This document shows, piece after piece, positions 15,921 through 25,215 of a DNA stretch of 64,000 bases. The stretch is from Muriiphilus sp048268845 (GTDB taxonomy: Bacteria > Pseudomonadota > Alphaproteobacteria > Rhodobacterales > Rhodobacteraceae), in the NCBI GenBank assembly GCA_048268845.1, contig JBLWUQ010000001.1, positions 186,001 to 250,000 of the forward strand. The letters run 5' to 3'. Made by a program: the position numbers and the translations under genes. Under the pieces are notes generated by a model. The model saw only the letters and a list, made by a program, of their open reading frames with translations, made no database searches and was not told the DNA's origin. Position 1 is the stretch's first letter. Each line of letters opens with the position of its first letter.

Positions 15921-16433
15921 ATGAAACGCGCATTTTTTCTTTTCGTGGCGCTCGTCTTCGCGCTTGCTGCCTGCGACACGCCAGCGCCGGTTCAAATCGG
16001 GCCGGACGGCAAGCCGCTGCCCACCGTTCATCGGATCGCGGCGTTCGAGAGTGACAAGGTCACGTACCGGATGGTTGATGGCATCAACGCGCTGCGGCAG
16101 GCCGCCGGGGCGCAGCCGGTGACGCTCAACGCGCAGCTGACCGCCGCCGCCGCGACACATTCGCGCGACATGCACATCCAGAACCGGGCCTGGCATTTCG
16201 GCTCGGACGGCTCCTCGCCGCTCGACCGGGTTGGCCGCGTCGGCTATTCCGGCATCATGCTGGGCGAGAACATCTCGGAGACCTTCGAGACCGAGCTTGA
16301 GACGCTGGCCGCCTGGATGGAGCAGAAAGACACCCGCGACGTGGTGCTCGACCGGCGCGCGACCCAGATCGGCTTCGCCTGGTATCAGGAAGAAAACGGC
16401 AAGATCTGGTGGACGCTGCTGATGGGCACTTAA
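15921..16433 (+). CDS. CAP-domain (SCP-like) lipoprotein
   Basis: A 170-residue protein with a hydrophobic leader and a lipobox L15-A-A-C18, so it should be lipid-anchored. The remainder is a CAP/SCP-PR1 domain: a helix with ALRQAAGAQPVTLNAQL, the conserved TxHSRDM segment, GENI and a C-terminal IGFAW strand with WWTLLMG. Bacterial CAP proteins are envelope proteins of poorly known function. AAGGA lies before the ATG. It is divergent from the L,D-transpeptidase gene, with 173 bases between the two starts. Confidence 0.8.
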   Translation: MKRAFFLFVALVFALAACDTPAPVQIGPDGKPLPTVHRIAAFESDKVTYRMVDGINALRQAAGAQPVTLNAQLTAAAATHSRDMHIQNRAWHFGSDGSSPLDRVGRVGYSGIMLGENISETFETELETLAAWMEQKDTRDVVLDRRATQIGFAWYQEENGKIWWTLLMGT

Positions 16434-16439
16434 GCCCGG

Positions 16440-17651
16440 CTACCGCACGAACCGGGCGGCAAGCTCGACATGCGTCGACCAGCGAAACTGGTCGACGACA
16501 CGCACCTCATCCAACCTGAAGCCAGCTTCGGTCAGCACCCTAGCATCGCGCGCAAAGCTCACCGGATTGCACGAGACGGCGGCAACCAGGCTGACCCGCG
16601 ATCGCGCAATTTCCGCGATTTGCGCCTCGGCCCCGGCGCGCGGCGGGTCGATCACCACGGCATCGAATTGGTCAAGTTCGTCCGCCAGCAACGGTTGGCG
16701 GTAAAGATCGCGCACTTCGGTCGTGACCGGCTTCAACCCCTTGGCCATCCGCCACCCCTTGTCGAGCGCCGCGATCATCGCCTCGTCGCCTTCCACAGCA
16801 TGAATCTCGGCCCGCGCGGCCAGTGGCAGCGAAAAGGTGCCGCACCCGGCGAACAGGTCAAGGACGCGCCGGGCATCGCCAACCGCCGCCTCGACCGAGG
16901 CGCGAAGCGCGTCTTCGCCCGCCTGCGTTGCCTGAAGAAACGCGCCTGGCGGCGGCACGACGGCGACATGACCGAATCGCTGCATCGGCGGTGCGATCAG
17001 CGCGATCTGTTCGTCGTTCCAGGTCAGACGCGACAGCCCATGTTCGCCCGCGATCAGCGCAAGTTCGGTCTCCAACCTGGCGTCCAGAGGCTTGCCGCCC
17101 GTCACCGCCACATCCGGCCCGCCGTCCGTCGCCGTCACCAGCAAACGGATCTCCGCCTTCCGCGAGGCCCCGGCGATGGTCAACGCCTCGAACGCGGGCA
17201 TCGCGGTCATCAGGCGCGAATCGAGCAGGATGCAGGACGGAATGGCGGTCAGGTGGTCGGATTTCGGCGCGTGAAACCCGACCAGCGCGCCGGACTTGGT
17301 CCTTCGGCCCGACAATGTCGCGCGGCGTCTGGAGCGCGGCGGCGAGGTTGCGATTGCCTCGATGACATCGGGCAAGCCCTGCGCCCTGAGTGCTGCCTGA
17401 ACCACGCCGGCCTTCCAATCAGCAACGAAACCGTCGGACGCATGTTGCAACGCACACCCACCGCATGTGCGATAATCTGGGCAGGGTGGGCGGACCCGGT
17501 GTTGCGAGGGCGTGATGATGCGCGGCGCGTCGATCCGCCCATCGACAACGTCGCCCGCCACCACTTCGCCCGGCAAGGTGCGCGGCACGAAAACCGGCCC
17601 CGGCGCGATTCCGTCGCCAAGGTGGCCGAGGCGCTCGATGGTGACTTCCAT
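16440..17651 (-). CDS. 23S rRNA (uracil-5-)-methyltransferase of the RlmD/TrmA family
   Basis: A 403-residue SAM-dependent RNA m5U methyltransferase. The iron-sulfur cysteines typical of RlmD are all present with the right spacing: C57, C63, C66 and C140. The SAM-binding motif is DLFAGCGTF; the substrate and catalytic motifs are DPPRAG and the nucleophile in AVSCNP. It probably methylates a uridine in 23S rRNA, but tRNA specificity (TrmA) cannot be excluded from sequence. The ATG overlaps the cca stop by one base (TGATG), so it is translated with cca as the last gene of the hslO-nudix-cca-methyltransferase series. Confidence 0.85.
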   Translation of the reverse strand: MEVTIERLGHLGDGIAPGPVFVPRTLPGEVVAGDVVDGRIDAPRIITPSQHRVRPPCPDYRTCGGCALQHASDGFVADWKAGVVQAALRAQGLPDVIEAIATSPPRSRRRATLSGRRTKSGALVGFHAPKSDHLTAIPSCILLDSRLMTAMPAFEALTIAGASRKAEIRLLVTATDGGPDVAVTGGKPLDARLETELALIAGEHGLSRLTWNDEQIALIAPPMQRFGHVAVVPPPGAFLQATQAGEDALRASVEAAVGDARRVLDLFAGCGTFSLPLAARAEIHAVEGDEAMIAALDKGWRMAKGLKPVTTEVRDLYRQPLLADELDQFDAVVIDPPRAGAEAQIAEIARSRVSLVAAVSCNPVSFARDARVLTEAGFRLDEVRVVDQFRWSTHVELAARFVR

Positions 17652-18811
17652 CAAGGCTGCCCCAACAGGTCGTCCTGTGTCAGGGTAAACCCCGAAGCGA
17701 TCCAGCGATCCTCAAGCTCGCGCAGTTTCGCGCCCAGCGCGGCGCCCATATACCTTGGCATCAGATCTTTGGCGCGCACGGGAAACTCTGCCGATGCGCC
17801 CAGCGCCAGCCGCGCCTCAAGGTCGTCTGGAAGCCCGTTTTCGAACATCGCCGCGTTCAGCAGCACCACATCGCGCGCCGCATCGCTGCCAAGGCGATAG
17901 GCCAGTTCCTCCGGCACCACCGCGCTGCCAAGATGATCGCGCAGCCGCGCCAGATCGCGCGCATCAGTGTTGGACAGCCGGAACCGTTCCTGATGATCGT
18001 CGCCGCCAAGACTGGCAAGACGGCGCATCGCATCCGGCGGCGCACCCACCGCCCCCTCAAGGTGAACCAGCGGCGCCAACGCCCGCATGTCTGCGCCCGG
18101 CAACACCCGCGCCAGCACTCCGGCCTGCGCCATCGCACCGACCGAGGGGGCCGGGTCGCGCGCGGCAAGCAGCTTGCGCATCTCTGCACCGATGCGTTCG
18201 CGCGACAATGTGTCGAGCCCATCCGCCAGATTCGCCACCGCCGCCATCGCCTCGCCGTCAAGTCCGCCCGCAGGGTCGCCATACCAGGCGTGAAACCTGA
18301 AGAACCGCAGGATTCGCAGATAATCCTCGCGGATACGGTCGCAGGCGTCGTCGATGAATCGCACCCGCCGGGCGCGCAGGTCCGCCAGCCCGCCGAGTGG
18401 ATCAAGGACCGTGCCATCCGCCGTCGCATAAAGTGCGTTCATGGTGAAATCGCGCCGGAGGGCGTCTTCCTCGATGGTCCGGGCAAAGGACACGACGGCG
18501 CGGCGGCCATCGGTTTCGATGTCCCGGCGAAAGGTCGTCACCTCGAACGGGTGACCCTCGACGACAACCGTCACGGTGCCATGCTCGATCCCGGTCGGAA
18601 CCGGATTGAACCCGGCCACATGGGCAAGCTCGACCACCTGTTCGGGGGTTGCGTCGGTCGTCAGGTCGATGTCGGTGATCGGCACGCCAAGCAACGCGTT
18701 GCGCACGCAGCCGCCAACGAAATAGGCCTGAAACCCGGCATCGAGGAGCATCGCACAGAGACTTTGCGCGCCGGGATCACGCAGCCAGTCATCGGTGATT
18801 CGCGCGCTCAC
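17651..18811 (-). CDS. cca: CCA tRNA nucleotidyltransferase
   Basis: A 386-residue class II nucleotidyltransferase that builds or repairs the CCA end of tRNAs. The head domain has VGGCVRNALLG and the metal-binding DIDLTTDATPEQ; RRDFTMNALY and D-R-I-R-EDYLRILRFFRFHA, the family hallmarks, follow. The C-terminal part is longer than in poly(A) polymerases. It starts with a GTG whose GTGA overlaps the stop of the Nudix gene upstream. Whether it adds CCA alone or works with a separate A-adding enzyme is not decidable here. Confidence 0.93.
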   Translation of the reverse strand: MSARITDDWLRDPGAQSLCAMLLDAGFQAYFVGGCVRNALLGVPITDIDLTTDATPEQVVELAHVAGFNPVPTGIEHGTVTVVVEGHPFEVTTFRRDIETDGRRAVVSFARTIEEDALRRDFTMNALYATADGTVLDPLGGLADLRARRVRFIDDACDRIREDYLRILRFFRFHAWYGDPAGGLDGEAMAAVANLADGLDTLSRERIGAEMRKLLAARDPAPSVGAMAQAGVLARVLPGADMRALAPLVHLEGAVGAPPDAMRRLASLGGDDHQERFRLSNTDARDLARLRDHLGSAVVPEELAYRLGSDAARDVVLLNAAMFENGLPDDLEARLALGASAEFPVRAKDLMPRYMGAALGAKLRELEDRWIASGFTLTQDDLLGQP

Positions 18812-19407
18812 AATGCCAGTCTTTCGGCCAGAACATGTAGCATCCGCGCGGTCGCGCCCCAGATGTAATAGGGGCCGTATGGCACCGTGTAGAACTGGCG
18901 CTGTTTGCCGCGAAAGATCCGGCCCTCGACCATGTATCGCGCGGGGTCTGCGACATGGGCAAAAGGCACAGTGAACACCTCGGCGACCTCACCCGCTTCG
19001 GCGACCGGGGAAAAACGCGAATGAACAAGGCCAATCACCGGCGTCACGGAAAACCCGGTTACGGTTTCGTGGTCGGGCAACGTGCCGATGATCTCGACAT
19101 CGCGCCGGGGCAGGCTGATTTCCTCCTCGGCTTCGCGCAGGGCGGCGGCGACGGCGTCGCTGTCGCCCGGATCGATCTTGCCGCCCGGAAACGCGATCTG
19201 TCCGGGATGATGCGTCAACCCCGACGCGCGCTTGGTGAGATAGAGCCGCAGCCCGTCCCCGGTTTCCTCGAAGGCCATCAGCACACCGGCAGGGCGCAGG
19301 ATGCGGCCTGCCTGTCGAAATTCCGGGGCCAGATCGAAATCCGAGGTCGATCCATCGGCGCCCGCCACCCGCCGCAGCGCGGCGATCTGGTCAGTTTCCC
19401 GTGTCAC
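18808..19407 (-). CDS. CoA pyrophosphatase-type Nudix hydrolase
   Basis: A 199-residue Nudix protein. The box reads GGKIDPGDSDAVAAALREAE with EEIS after it, which is the variant seen in NudL/CoA pyrophosphatases rather than the exact canonical box. The signature LTKRASGLTHHPGQIAFPGG in front is specific to that subfamily. It should cleave CoA to 4'-phosphopantetheine and 3',5'-ADP. The start is GTG with GAGG six bases before it, and its first 17 bases overlap the end of hslO. Confidence 0.88.
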   Translation of the reverse strand: MTRETDQIAALRRVAGADGSTSDFDLAPEFRQAGRILRPAGVLMAFEETGDGLRLYLTKRASGLTHHPGQIAFPGGKIDPGDSDAVAAALREAEEEISLPRRDVEIIGTLPDHETVTGFSVTPVIGLVHSRFSPVAEAGEVAEVFTVPFAHVADPARYMVEGRIFRGKQRQFYTVPYGPYYIWGATARMLHVLAERLAL

Positions 19408-20380
19408 GCGACGCCTCGGCCTCGAAGCCGAGTGTTTTCGGATCGAACCTGTAATGCGCGCCGCAGAACTGGCAATCGGCGGTGACGATCCCGTCCTCGG
19501 TCGTCATGTGCCCGATATCCTTCTGCGAATAGATCGAAAGGCTTTGCCGGACCCGGTCGGTCGAACAGGTGCATCCGAACTTGAGCGGACTCGGGTCGAA
19601 GACACGCGGCTGTTCCTCGTGAAACAACCGCACCAGCATCTGGGTCGGCTGAATCTGCGGCCCGATCAACTCGTCTTCCTTCACCGATTCAAGCAGCGCA
19701 TTGGCGCGCGCCCAATTCTCAAGCTCATCCTCATCTGTCAGGATATCGACGGACGACAACAGAGCCTGGACGCCTGCGCCATCCTCTTTCGCGACGAACG
19801 GCGAGGCTTTCGGCATCTTCTGCAACATCACACCGCCTGCGCGCCAGCCATCGGGTTCCTTGCGGAAGCTCAGCGCGAACCGGGACGGAAGCTGTTCGGA
19901 TTGGGCGAAATAGGTCTGGGCGCAATCGGCGAGCGACGTGCCGGCAATTGGCGTGAGGCCGGAATAGGGCGTCGTGCCCTTGCCCTGGTCGATCAGCACC
20001 GCGAAATAGCCGTGCCCGATCTGCGGGAAAGGGTCAGCGTTGCCGATCAGCCGGTCCTTGTCATAGCTGGCATAGGCACGGATGCGTCCCGGTTCGCCCG
20101 GCTGTGTCGGGGCATAGTAATCGGTCGCCACCAGTCGTGCCGGGCCATCGCCCCGCACCTGAAGCGACAGCTTCCAGCGCAGCTTGATCGTCGGCCCGAT
20201 CAGCGCGGTCAACAGCGCCGCCTCGGCCACCAGCCGTTCGACCGCCGGCGGATAATCGTGCTGCGACAGCACCTCATCGAGCACCCCGTCAAGGCGCACG
20301 ACGCGACCGCGAATGTCGCTGCGATCAAGCTGAAACGGCAGAACCGTATCGTCCCAGGCGATGCGTGACCCGATGCTCAT
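19391..20380 (-). CDS. hslO: Hsp33 redox-regulated chaperone
   Basis: A 329-residue Hsp33. The C-terminal zinc centre is complete: C270-T-C272 and C303-Q-F-C306, with the KFGC-TC and DCQFC contexts. On oxidation these cysteines form disulfides, zinc is lost and the protein becomes a holdase chaperone in the cytoplasm. The central binding domain shows Y-F-x-Q-S-E-Q-L-P-S-R and G-x-G-x-T-P-Y-S-G motifs of the alphaproteobacterial form. It is the first gene of the minus-strand series hslO-nudix-cca-methyltransferase and is divergent from a second Nudix gene. Confidence 0.95.
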   Translation of the reverse strand: MSIGSRIAWDDTVLPFQLDRSDIRGRVVRLDGVLDEVLSQHDYPPAVERLVAEAALLTALIGPTIKLRWKLSLQVRGDGPARLVATDYYAPTQPGEPGRIRAYASYDKDRLIGNADPFPQIGHGYFAVLIDQGKGTTPYSGLTPIAGTSLADCAQTYFAQSEQLPSRFALSFRKEPDGWRAGGVMLQKMPKASPFVAKEDGAGVQALLSSVDILTDEDELENWARANALLESVKEDELIGPQIQPTQMLVRLFHEEQPRVFDPSPLKFGCTCSTDRVRQSLSIYSQKDIGHMTTEDGIVTADCQFCGAHYRFDPKTLGFEAEASRDTGN

Positions 20381-20455
20381 GGCGTGTTTTCCCGTTGCGT
20401 TCCGGCCCCTCTACCGCGTCTATATGGGTAGGGCAACCGGCGGAGAAAACCCCTG

Positions 20456-20893
20456 ATGCGGCGCTATGGCGACCCGATCCGGCGAGACATACGTTATGTG
20501 TTCCGCCCCGGCGCCTATGCCATCCTGCCGCGCGGGGGTGCAGTGCTGTTGACCCGTCAGGCCGCGCCCGAACCCGATTTCCAGCTTCCCGGCGGCGGGA
20601 TCGAGCCCGGCGAATCGCCGGTCGCGGCGCTGCACCGCGAGGTTTTCGAGGAAACCGGCTGGCGGATCGGCGCGCCGCGCAAGCTGGGGGTGTTCCGGCG
20701 CTTTTCGTTCATGCCGGAGTATGACCTCTGGGCCGAGAAGGTCTGCCACATTTTCATCGCCCGCCCGGTGCGCCGGATGACGACGGAAATCGAGGCCGGA
20801 CACGCCGCCATCTGGGCGTCGCCGGAGGTGGCGATCGGCATCATCGGCGGCAATATCGGCGATCGCGATTTCCTGCGTGCCTATTTCGCCTGA
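20456..20893 (+). CDS. Nudix hydrolase
   Basis: A 145-residue protein with a fully canonical Nudix box GGGIEPGESPVAALHREVFE followed by ETGW (G-x5-E-x7-REUxEExGU). The fold is a minimal MutT-like domain with an FR-PGAYAILPR N-terminal strand. The substrate, probably a nucleoside diphosphate derivative, cannot be assigned. GGAG lies upstream of the ATG. It is divergent from hslO and converges on the phosphatase gene, overlapping its end by 13 bases. Confidence 0.85.
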   Translation: MRRYGDPIRRDIRYVFRPGAYAILPRGGAVLLTRQAAPEPDFQLPGGGIEPGESPVAALHREVFEETGWRIGAPRKLGVFRRFSFMPEYDLWAEKVCHIFIARPVRRMTTEIEAGHAAIWASPEVAIGIIGGNIGDRDFLRAYFA

Positions 20894-22161
20894 CCATTGC
20901 CGCGAAACTCGACCATCGCGCAGGACAGATCGTCGGCAAAATCCTGCCCGGCGCTGAACATGTCGAGATCCCAGACCATGGCCTCGAAAAAATCGTTTCC
21001 GGTCAACTCGGCGTTGTCGATTATGATCCGCGTCAACCCGCGTTCCTCCAGCAGCGCGCCGTTCGCGTCGGCACATTCGGTCAGACCATCGGAGTAAAAG
21101 AGCAGACGGTCACCGGGGCCAAGGGTCAGGTGCCATTGCTCATATTCCGCACCATTGATCAGCCCGACCGGCAACCCGCCCTTGCCGTGAAACTCCACCC
21201 GGCCATCCGCACGACGCACGACCGGATTGGGATGCCCGCATTGCACGATGTCCACCCGACCGCTCATCAGATCGACATAGCCGAGGACAAGCGTAAAATA
21301 GAGATCGGATTTCATCTCATCGAGCATCAGCCGGTTCAGGCGCTTTGCGACCTCGGATGGCGGGCGGGCGGAATATTGCCCGTCGGCACCGCGCACCAGC
21401 GCGATGTTCTGATCGGGCGAGCCATCCGACAGATACCCGGCCAGTCGCGCGGTCAGGAGCGCCGATGCGATGCCGTGCCCGGAGACGTCGATCCCGAAAA
21501 GCACCACCCTGTTCGGCCCGGCGCGAAAGAACCCGACAAGATCACCGCCGACATGACCGCTGGGCTTCAGCAGCAGTGAGACGCTGGCCGTCCCGAAATC
21601 ACGAAACCTTTCGCGCACCAGCGCCTGTTGCAACTTGCGCGCCTCGATCAGGTCGCGGTCGAGGGCATCATATAGTGTGCTGATCTCGGCCAGAGTCTCA
21701 CCGACCAGCCGGTTCTTGTCGGAAAGCTCACGCTCCATCCGCAGGATCCGGTCGCCGGCATTGATCCGGGCGCGAAGCTCCTCAGGGTTGACCGGCTTGG
21801 TCAGGAAGTCATCCGCGCCCACGTCAAGCCCCTGCGCCACCGCCCCCTTTTCGCTCTTGGAAGTCAGAAGGATGAAATAGACATAATGGTCGCGGCTGTT
21901 GGCGCGAACCTGTCTGCAGAGCTCAAGCCCGTCCATGCCGGGCATCATCCAGTCGGACAGGACCAGATCGACAGGGTCACGCAGCACAATGGCCAAGGCT
22001 TCATCGCCGCTCGCCGCGTTGACGACACGGTAGCCCTGCCGGGTCAGCGACGCGGTCAGAACCATGCGCTGCGCGGCCGAATCGTCAACGACCAGCACTC
22101 GCCCGATTACCGTGCGCAGGTCATCGATTCGCTCGATGGCTCGTGACACCGATCCAGCCAC
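20881..22161 (-). CDS. Response regulator fused to a PP2C (SpoIIE) phosphatase, RbaY-like
   Basis: A 426-residue protein. The receiver domain (about 20-140) has D70 in LVLSDWMMPGMDG as phospho-acceptor and K in FLTKPVNPEEL. A coiled-coil linker (about 140-180) follows, then a PP2C/SpoIIE phosphatase domain with metal-binding motifs GGDLVG, GIDVSGHG, and D-x-L-x-FYSDGLTE. This is the architecture of phosphatases that control partner-switching (STAS/anti-sigma) systems, for example RbaY of Rhodobacter capsulatus, which affects gene-transfer-agent release downstream of CtrA. No anti-sigma or STAS gene lies nearby. It is divergent from a Hpt gene, suggesting a phosphorelay: kinase to Hpt to receiver. 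GTG start at 22161. Confidence 0.82.
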   Translation of the reverse strand: MAGSVSRAIERIDDLRTVIGRVLVVDDSAAQRMVLTASLTRQGYRVVNAASGDEALAIVLRDPVDLVLSDWMMPGMDGLELCRQVRANSRDHYVYFILLTSKSEKGAVAQGLDVGADDFLTKPVNPEELRARINAGDRILRMERELSDKNRLVGETLAEISTLYDALDRDLIEARKLQQALVRERFRDFGTASVSLLLKPSGHVGGDLVGFFRAGPNRVVLFGIDVSGHGIASALLTARLAGYLSDGSPDQNIALVRGADGQYSARPPSEVAKRLNRLMLDEMKSDLYFTLVLGYVDLMSGRVDIVQCGHPNPVVRRADGRVEFHGKGGLPVGLINGAEYEQWHLTLGPGDRLLFYSDGLTECADANGALLEERGLTRIIIDNAELTGNDFFEAMVWDLDMFSAGQDFADDLSCAMVEFRGNGQAK

Positions 22162-22300
22162 CTCAAACCCCTTGCCTCACCTCATGACTCAGGAACTTGT
22201 TTAGACCCGCAGCAATAACGTGCGGTTAAAGCTAAAACTTTTCGTAGCGCTTAATCGTTTCTCAACGAATTTGCTGGATGGATGTCCGCGGGAGGCGGCG

Positions 22301-22618
22301 ATGATCGACTGGGACAGGGTCCATCAACTCAGAGACGAAGTCGGGGACGAGGCTTTTGCCGAAGTCGTCGATCTGTTTCTGGCCGAGATCGACCAGGTCG
22401 TCGCACGCCTCCACGACGCGCCCGATCCGGCCAGCTATGAGGCGGATCTTCATTTCATCAAGTCCTCGTCGCTCAACCTGGGCTTCCGCGCCCTTTCGAA
22501 CCTCTGCCAGATCGGCGAGCGCGCGGCGGCCGACGGTAGGCCGGAGAGCGTCGATCTCGCGCCGATCCTGGCCGCCTATCGCCAGTCCAGGGCCGCTTTC
22601 GTGCGTGTCAGAGAATGA
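22301..22618 (+). CDS. Hpt (histidine phosphotransfer) domain protein
   Basis: A 105-residue stand-alone Hpt domain. The phospho-acceptor is H51 in LHFIKSSSLNLGF; the usual motif is HxLKGSSxxLG, and here the glycine after the lysine is serine. GGGAGG directly before the ATG at 22301 marks the start. It likely shuttles phosphate between a hybrid kinase and a receiver; its divergent neighbour, the receiver-PP2C protein, is an obvious partner. The shared 139-base intergenic region contains TTAACC on the minus strand (a CtrA half-site) but no full box. Its end overlaps ilvA by 11 bases. Confidence 0.75.
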   Translation: MIDWDRVHQLRDEVGDEAFAEVVDLFLAEIDQVVARLHDAPDPASYEADLHFIKSSSLNLGFRALSNLCQIGERAAADGRPESVDLAPILAAYRQSRAAFVRVRE

Positions 22619-23855
22619 ACTCCGCCACCGCCTCGTCGGCGGTGATGTCACGAAACGCAAAGCCACCGGCATCCAGCCGCGCAAACAGCCGGGTAAAGTT
22701 CTCGGGCGATTTGGTCTCAATCCCGATCAGCACGGTTCCGAAGTTCCGTGCGGACTTCTTGAGATACTCGAATCGAGCGATATCATCCTCGGGGCCAAGC
22801 ATTTCAAGGAAGTCGCGCAAGGCACCCGGACGTTGCGGCAGCCGCAACAGGAAATATTTCTTCAACCCGGCGTAGCGCTGGGCACGCTCCTTCACCTCGG
22901 GCAACCGCTCAAAATCGAAGTTGCCGCCAGAGGTCACGCAAACCACGCGCTTGCCGCGAATCTCGTCGGCCAGATCGCCGAGAACATCGACCGATAGCGC
23001 CCCGGCGGGCTCCAGCACGATGCCTTCGACGTTCAGAAGTTCGAGAATCGTCACGCAGACCCGATCTTCCGGTGCGGAATGGACATGCGCGGGCGCAACA
23101 TCCTTGAGGATCTCGAATGTCAGGTCACCCACCCGCGCGACCGCCGCGCCATCGACGAAGGTATCGACACGCGGCAGCGAAACCGGATGCCCCGCCGCCA
23201 GCGCCGCCGCGAGGCTCTTGCCGCCCGCAGGCTCGACAAAGCGCAAACCGATCCCCGGCGCGGCCGCGTCCAGATAGGTCTTTATTCCCGCCGAAAGCCC
23301 GCCGCCACCCACTGGCAGCACGACGATATCGGGCTGACCCTCCATCTGCGCAAGCATCTCGACGGCAACGCTCGCCTGCCCCTCGATCACATCGGCATCG
23401 TCGAACGGCGACAGAAAATGCCCGCTCGCCTTGGTGCAATAGTCTTGCGCCGCGGCAAGCGTGTCGTCGAAATAGTCCCCGATCAGGCGAATCTCGATGT
23501 TGTCGCCACCAAACACGCGGGTCTTGTCGATCTTCTGCATAGGCGTCGTCACCGGCATGAAGATCACGCCCGTCACCCCGAAATGCCGCGCCGCAAAAGC
23601 CACGCCCTGTGCGTGGTTCCCGGCGCTCGCGCAGACGAAAAGCTGCCTTTCCGGGCGGGCGGACAGCGACTTGCGCATCGCGTTGAAGGCGCCGCGAATC
23701 TTGTAGCTGCGCACCGGCGTCAGATCCTCGCGCTTCAGCCAGATCTCGGACTCGAAGCGCGCCGACAAATGTTCGTTGCGTTGGAGCGGCGTTGCGTCAA
23801 ACAACTCCCGCATCTTGCGTTCGGCGACCAGCGCGCTGTCGTGAAAATCATCCAT
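22608..23855 (-). CDS. ilvA: Threonine ammonia-lyase (threonine dehydratase)
   Basis: A 415-residue PLP enzyme converting threonine to 2-oxobutanoate, the first step of isoleucine synthesis. The PLP lysine is K52 in RSYKIRGAFN; the phosphate-binding loop is PVGGGGLSAG. A C-terminal ACT-like regulatory domain (about 325-415, with R-L-P-Q-R-P-G-A-L-R-DFLEML) is present, so isoleucine feedback is likely. The start MDDFHDSA agrees with family length; the upstream codons in frame are not conserved and would run into the divergent argG. No strong Shine-Dalgarno is visible. Confidence 0.93.
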   Translation of the reverse strand: MDDFHDSALVAERKMRELFDATPLQRNEHLSARFESEIWLKREDLTPVRSYKIRGAFNAMRKSLSARPERQLFVCASAGNHAQGVAFAARHFGVTGVIFMPVTTPMQKIDKTRVFGGDNIEIRLIGDYFDDTLAAAQDYCTKASGHFLSPFDDADVIEGQASVAVEMLAQMEGQPDIVVLPVGGGGLSAGIKTYLDAAAPGIGLRFVEPAGGKSLAAALAAGHPVSLPRVDTFVDGAAVARVGDLTFEILKDVAPAHVHSAPEDRVCVTILELLNVEGIVLEPAGALSVDVLGDLADEIRGKRVVCVTSGGNFDFERLPEVKERAQRYAGLKKYFLLRLPQRPGALRDFLEMLGPEDDIARFEYLKKSARNFGTVLIGIETKSPENFTRLFARLDAGGFAFRDITADEAVAEFIL

Positions 23856-23984
23856 CCGCAAGGTGTTGCGTGAATCCGGGGCCGGTTCAAGCCGTTCGCG
23901 CGTCGGGTTCCGCCCTGAACTGCCCTTGCCGCCCCTCGCGCCAGTCGATAAACCCGCGCGAAACCTGATGTTACGGAGTCTCAC

Positions 23985-25208
23985 ATGTCCGCGCCGAAGA
24001 AAGTCGTTCTGGCCTATTCCGGGGGTCTCGACACCTCGATCATCCTGAAATGGCTGCAAACCGAATACGGTTGCGAGGTCGTGACCTTCACCGCCGATCT
24101 GGGCCAGGGCGAAGAGCTTGAGCCAGCGCGCGCCAAGGCCGAGTTGCTGGGGATCAAGCCGGAAAACATCTTCATCGAGGACCTGCGCGAGGAATTCGTG
24201 CGCGACTTCGTGTTTCCGATGTTCCGCGCCAATGCGGTCTATGAGGGGCTCTATCTTCTGGGCACCTCGATCGCACGGCCGCTGATTTCAAAGCGCCTGA
24301 TCGAGATTGCCGCCGAGACCGGCGCCGATGCCGTGGCGCATGGCGCGACCGGCAAGGGCAACGATCAGGTGCGGTTCGAATTGTCCGCCTACGCGCTGAA
24401 CCCCGACATCAAGGTGATTGCGCCCTGGCGGGAATGGGCGCTGACCTCGCGAACCAAGCTGCTTGAGTTTGCCGAGCAGAACCAGATCCCTGTCGCCAAG
24501 GACAAGCGCGGCGAAGCGCCGTTTTCGGTCGACGCCAACCTCCTGCACACCTCGTCCGAAGGCAAGGTGCTGGAAGACCCGGCCGTCGAGGCGCCCGACT
24601 ACGTCTATCAGCGCAGCGTTCATCCCGAGGACGCGCCGGACACGCCCGAATACATCGAAGTGACGTTCGAGCGCGGCGATGCGGTCGGGGTCAATGGCGA
24701 GGCGATGTCGCCTGCGACGGTTTTGACCGCCTTGAACGAATACGGCGGCAAGCATGGCATCGGTCGGCTCGATCTGGTCGAGGGTCGGTTCGTCGGCATG
24801 AAGTCACGCGGCATCTACGAAACGCCGGGCGGCACCATCCTGCTCGAGGCGCATCGCGGCATCGAGCAGATCACGCTCGACCGTGGGGCGGCGCATCTGA
24901 AAGACCAGATCATGCCGCAATATGCCGAGCTGATCTACAACGGCTTCTGGTTCTCGCCGGAGCGCGAGATGCTGCAAGCGCTGATCGACAAGAGCCAGGA
25001 GCATGTGACTGGCACGGTTCGGCTGAAGCTCTACAAGGGTCTTGCCCGCACTGTTGGTCGCTGGTCGGAGCATTCGCTCTACTCCGAAGCGCATGTGACC
25101 TTCGAGGATGATGCGGGCGCTTACGACCAGAAAGACGCGGCCGGGTTCATCAAGCTGAATGCTCTACGTCTGCGGTTGCTGGCGGCGCGCGACCGGCGGT
25201 TGAGGTAA
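23985..25208 (+). CDS. argG: Argininosuccinate synthase
   Basis: A 407-residue enzyme that joins citrulline and aspartate using ATP, the penultimate step of arginine synthesis. The ATP pyrophosphatase P-loop YSGGLDTS is at residues 11-18, and the signatures GATGKGNDQVRFE and NYGGKHG-like stretch are intact. GGAG seven bases before the ATG supports the start. Monocistronic by context: divergent from ilvA and convergent with the sugar-kinase gene. Confidence 0.97.
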   Translation: MSAPKKVVLAYSGGLDTSIILKWLQTEYGCEVVTFTADLGQGEELEPARAKAELLGIKPENIFIEDLREEFVRDFVFPMFRANAVYEGLYLLGTSIARPLISKRLIEIAAETGADAVAHGATGKGNDQVRFELSAYALNPDIKVIAPWREWALTSRTKLLEFAEQNQIPVAKDKRGEAPFSVDANLLHTSSEGKVLEDPAVEAPDYVYQRSVHPEDAPDTPEYIEVTFERGDAVGVNGEAMSPATVLTALNEYGGKHGIGRLDLVEGRFVGMKSRGIYETPGGTILLEAHRGIEQITLDRGAAHLKDQIMPQYAELIYNGFWFSPEREMLQALIDKSQEHVTGTVRLKLYKGLARTVGRWSEHSLYSEAHVTFEDDAGAYDQKDAAGFIKLNALRLRLLAARDRRLR

Positions 25209-25215
25209 AGCAGGC

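Noticed and set aside
22162..22300. CtrA box between the PP2C phosphatase and Hpt genes
   Set aside because: Only a half-site TTAACC is present; the second half at seven bases spacing is absent.
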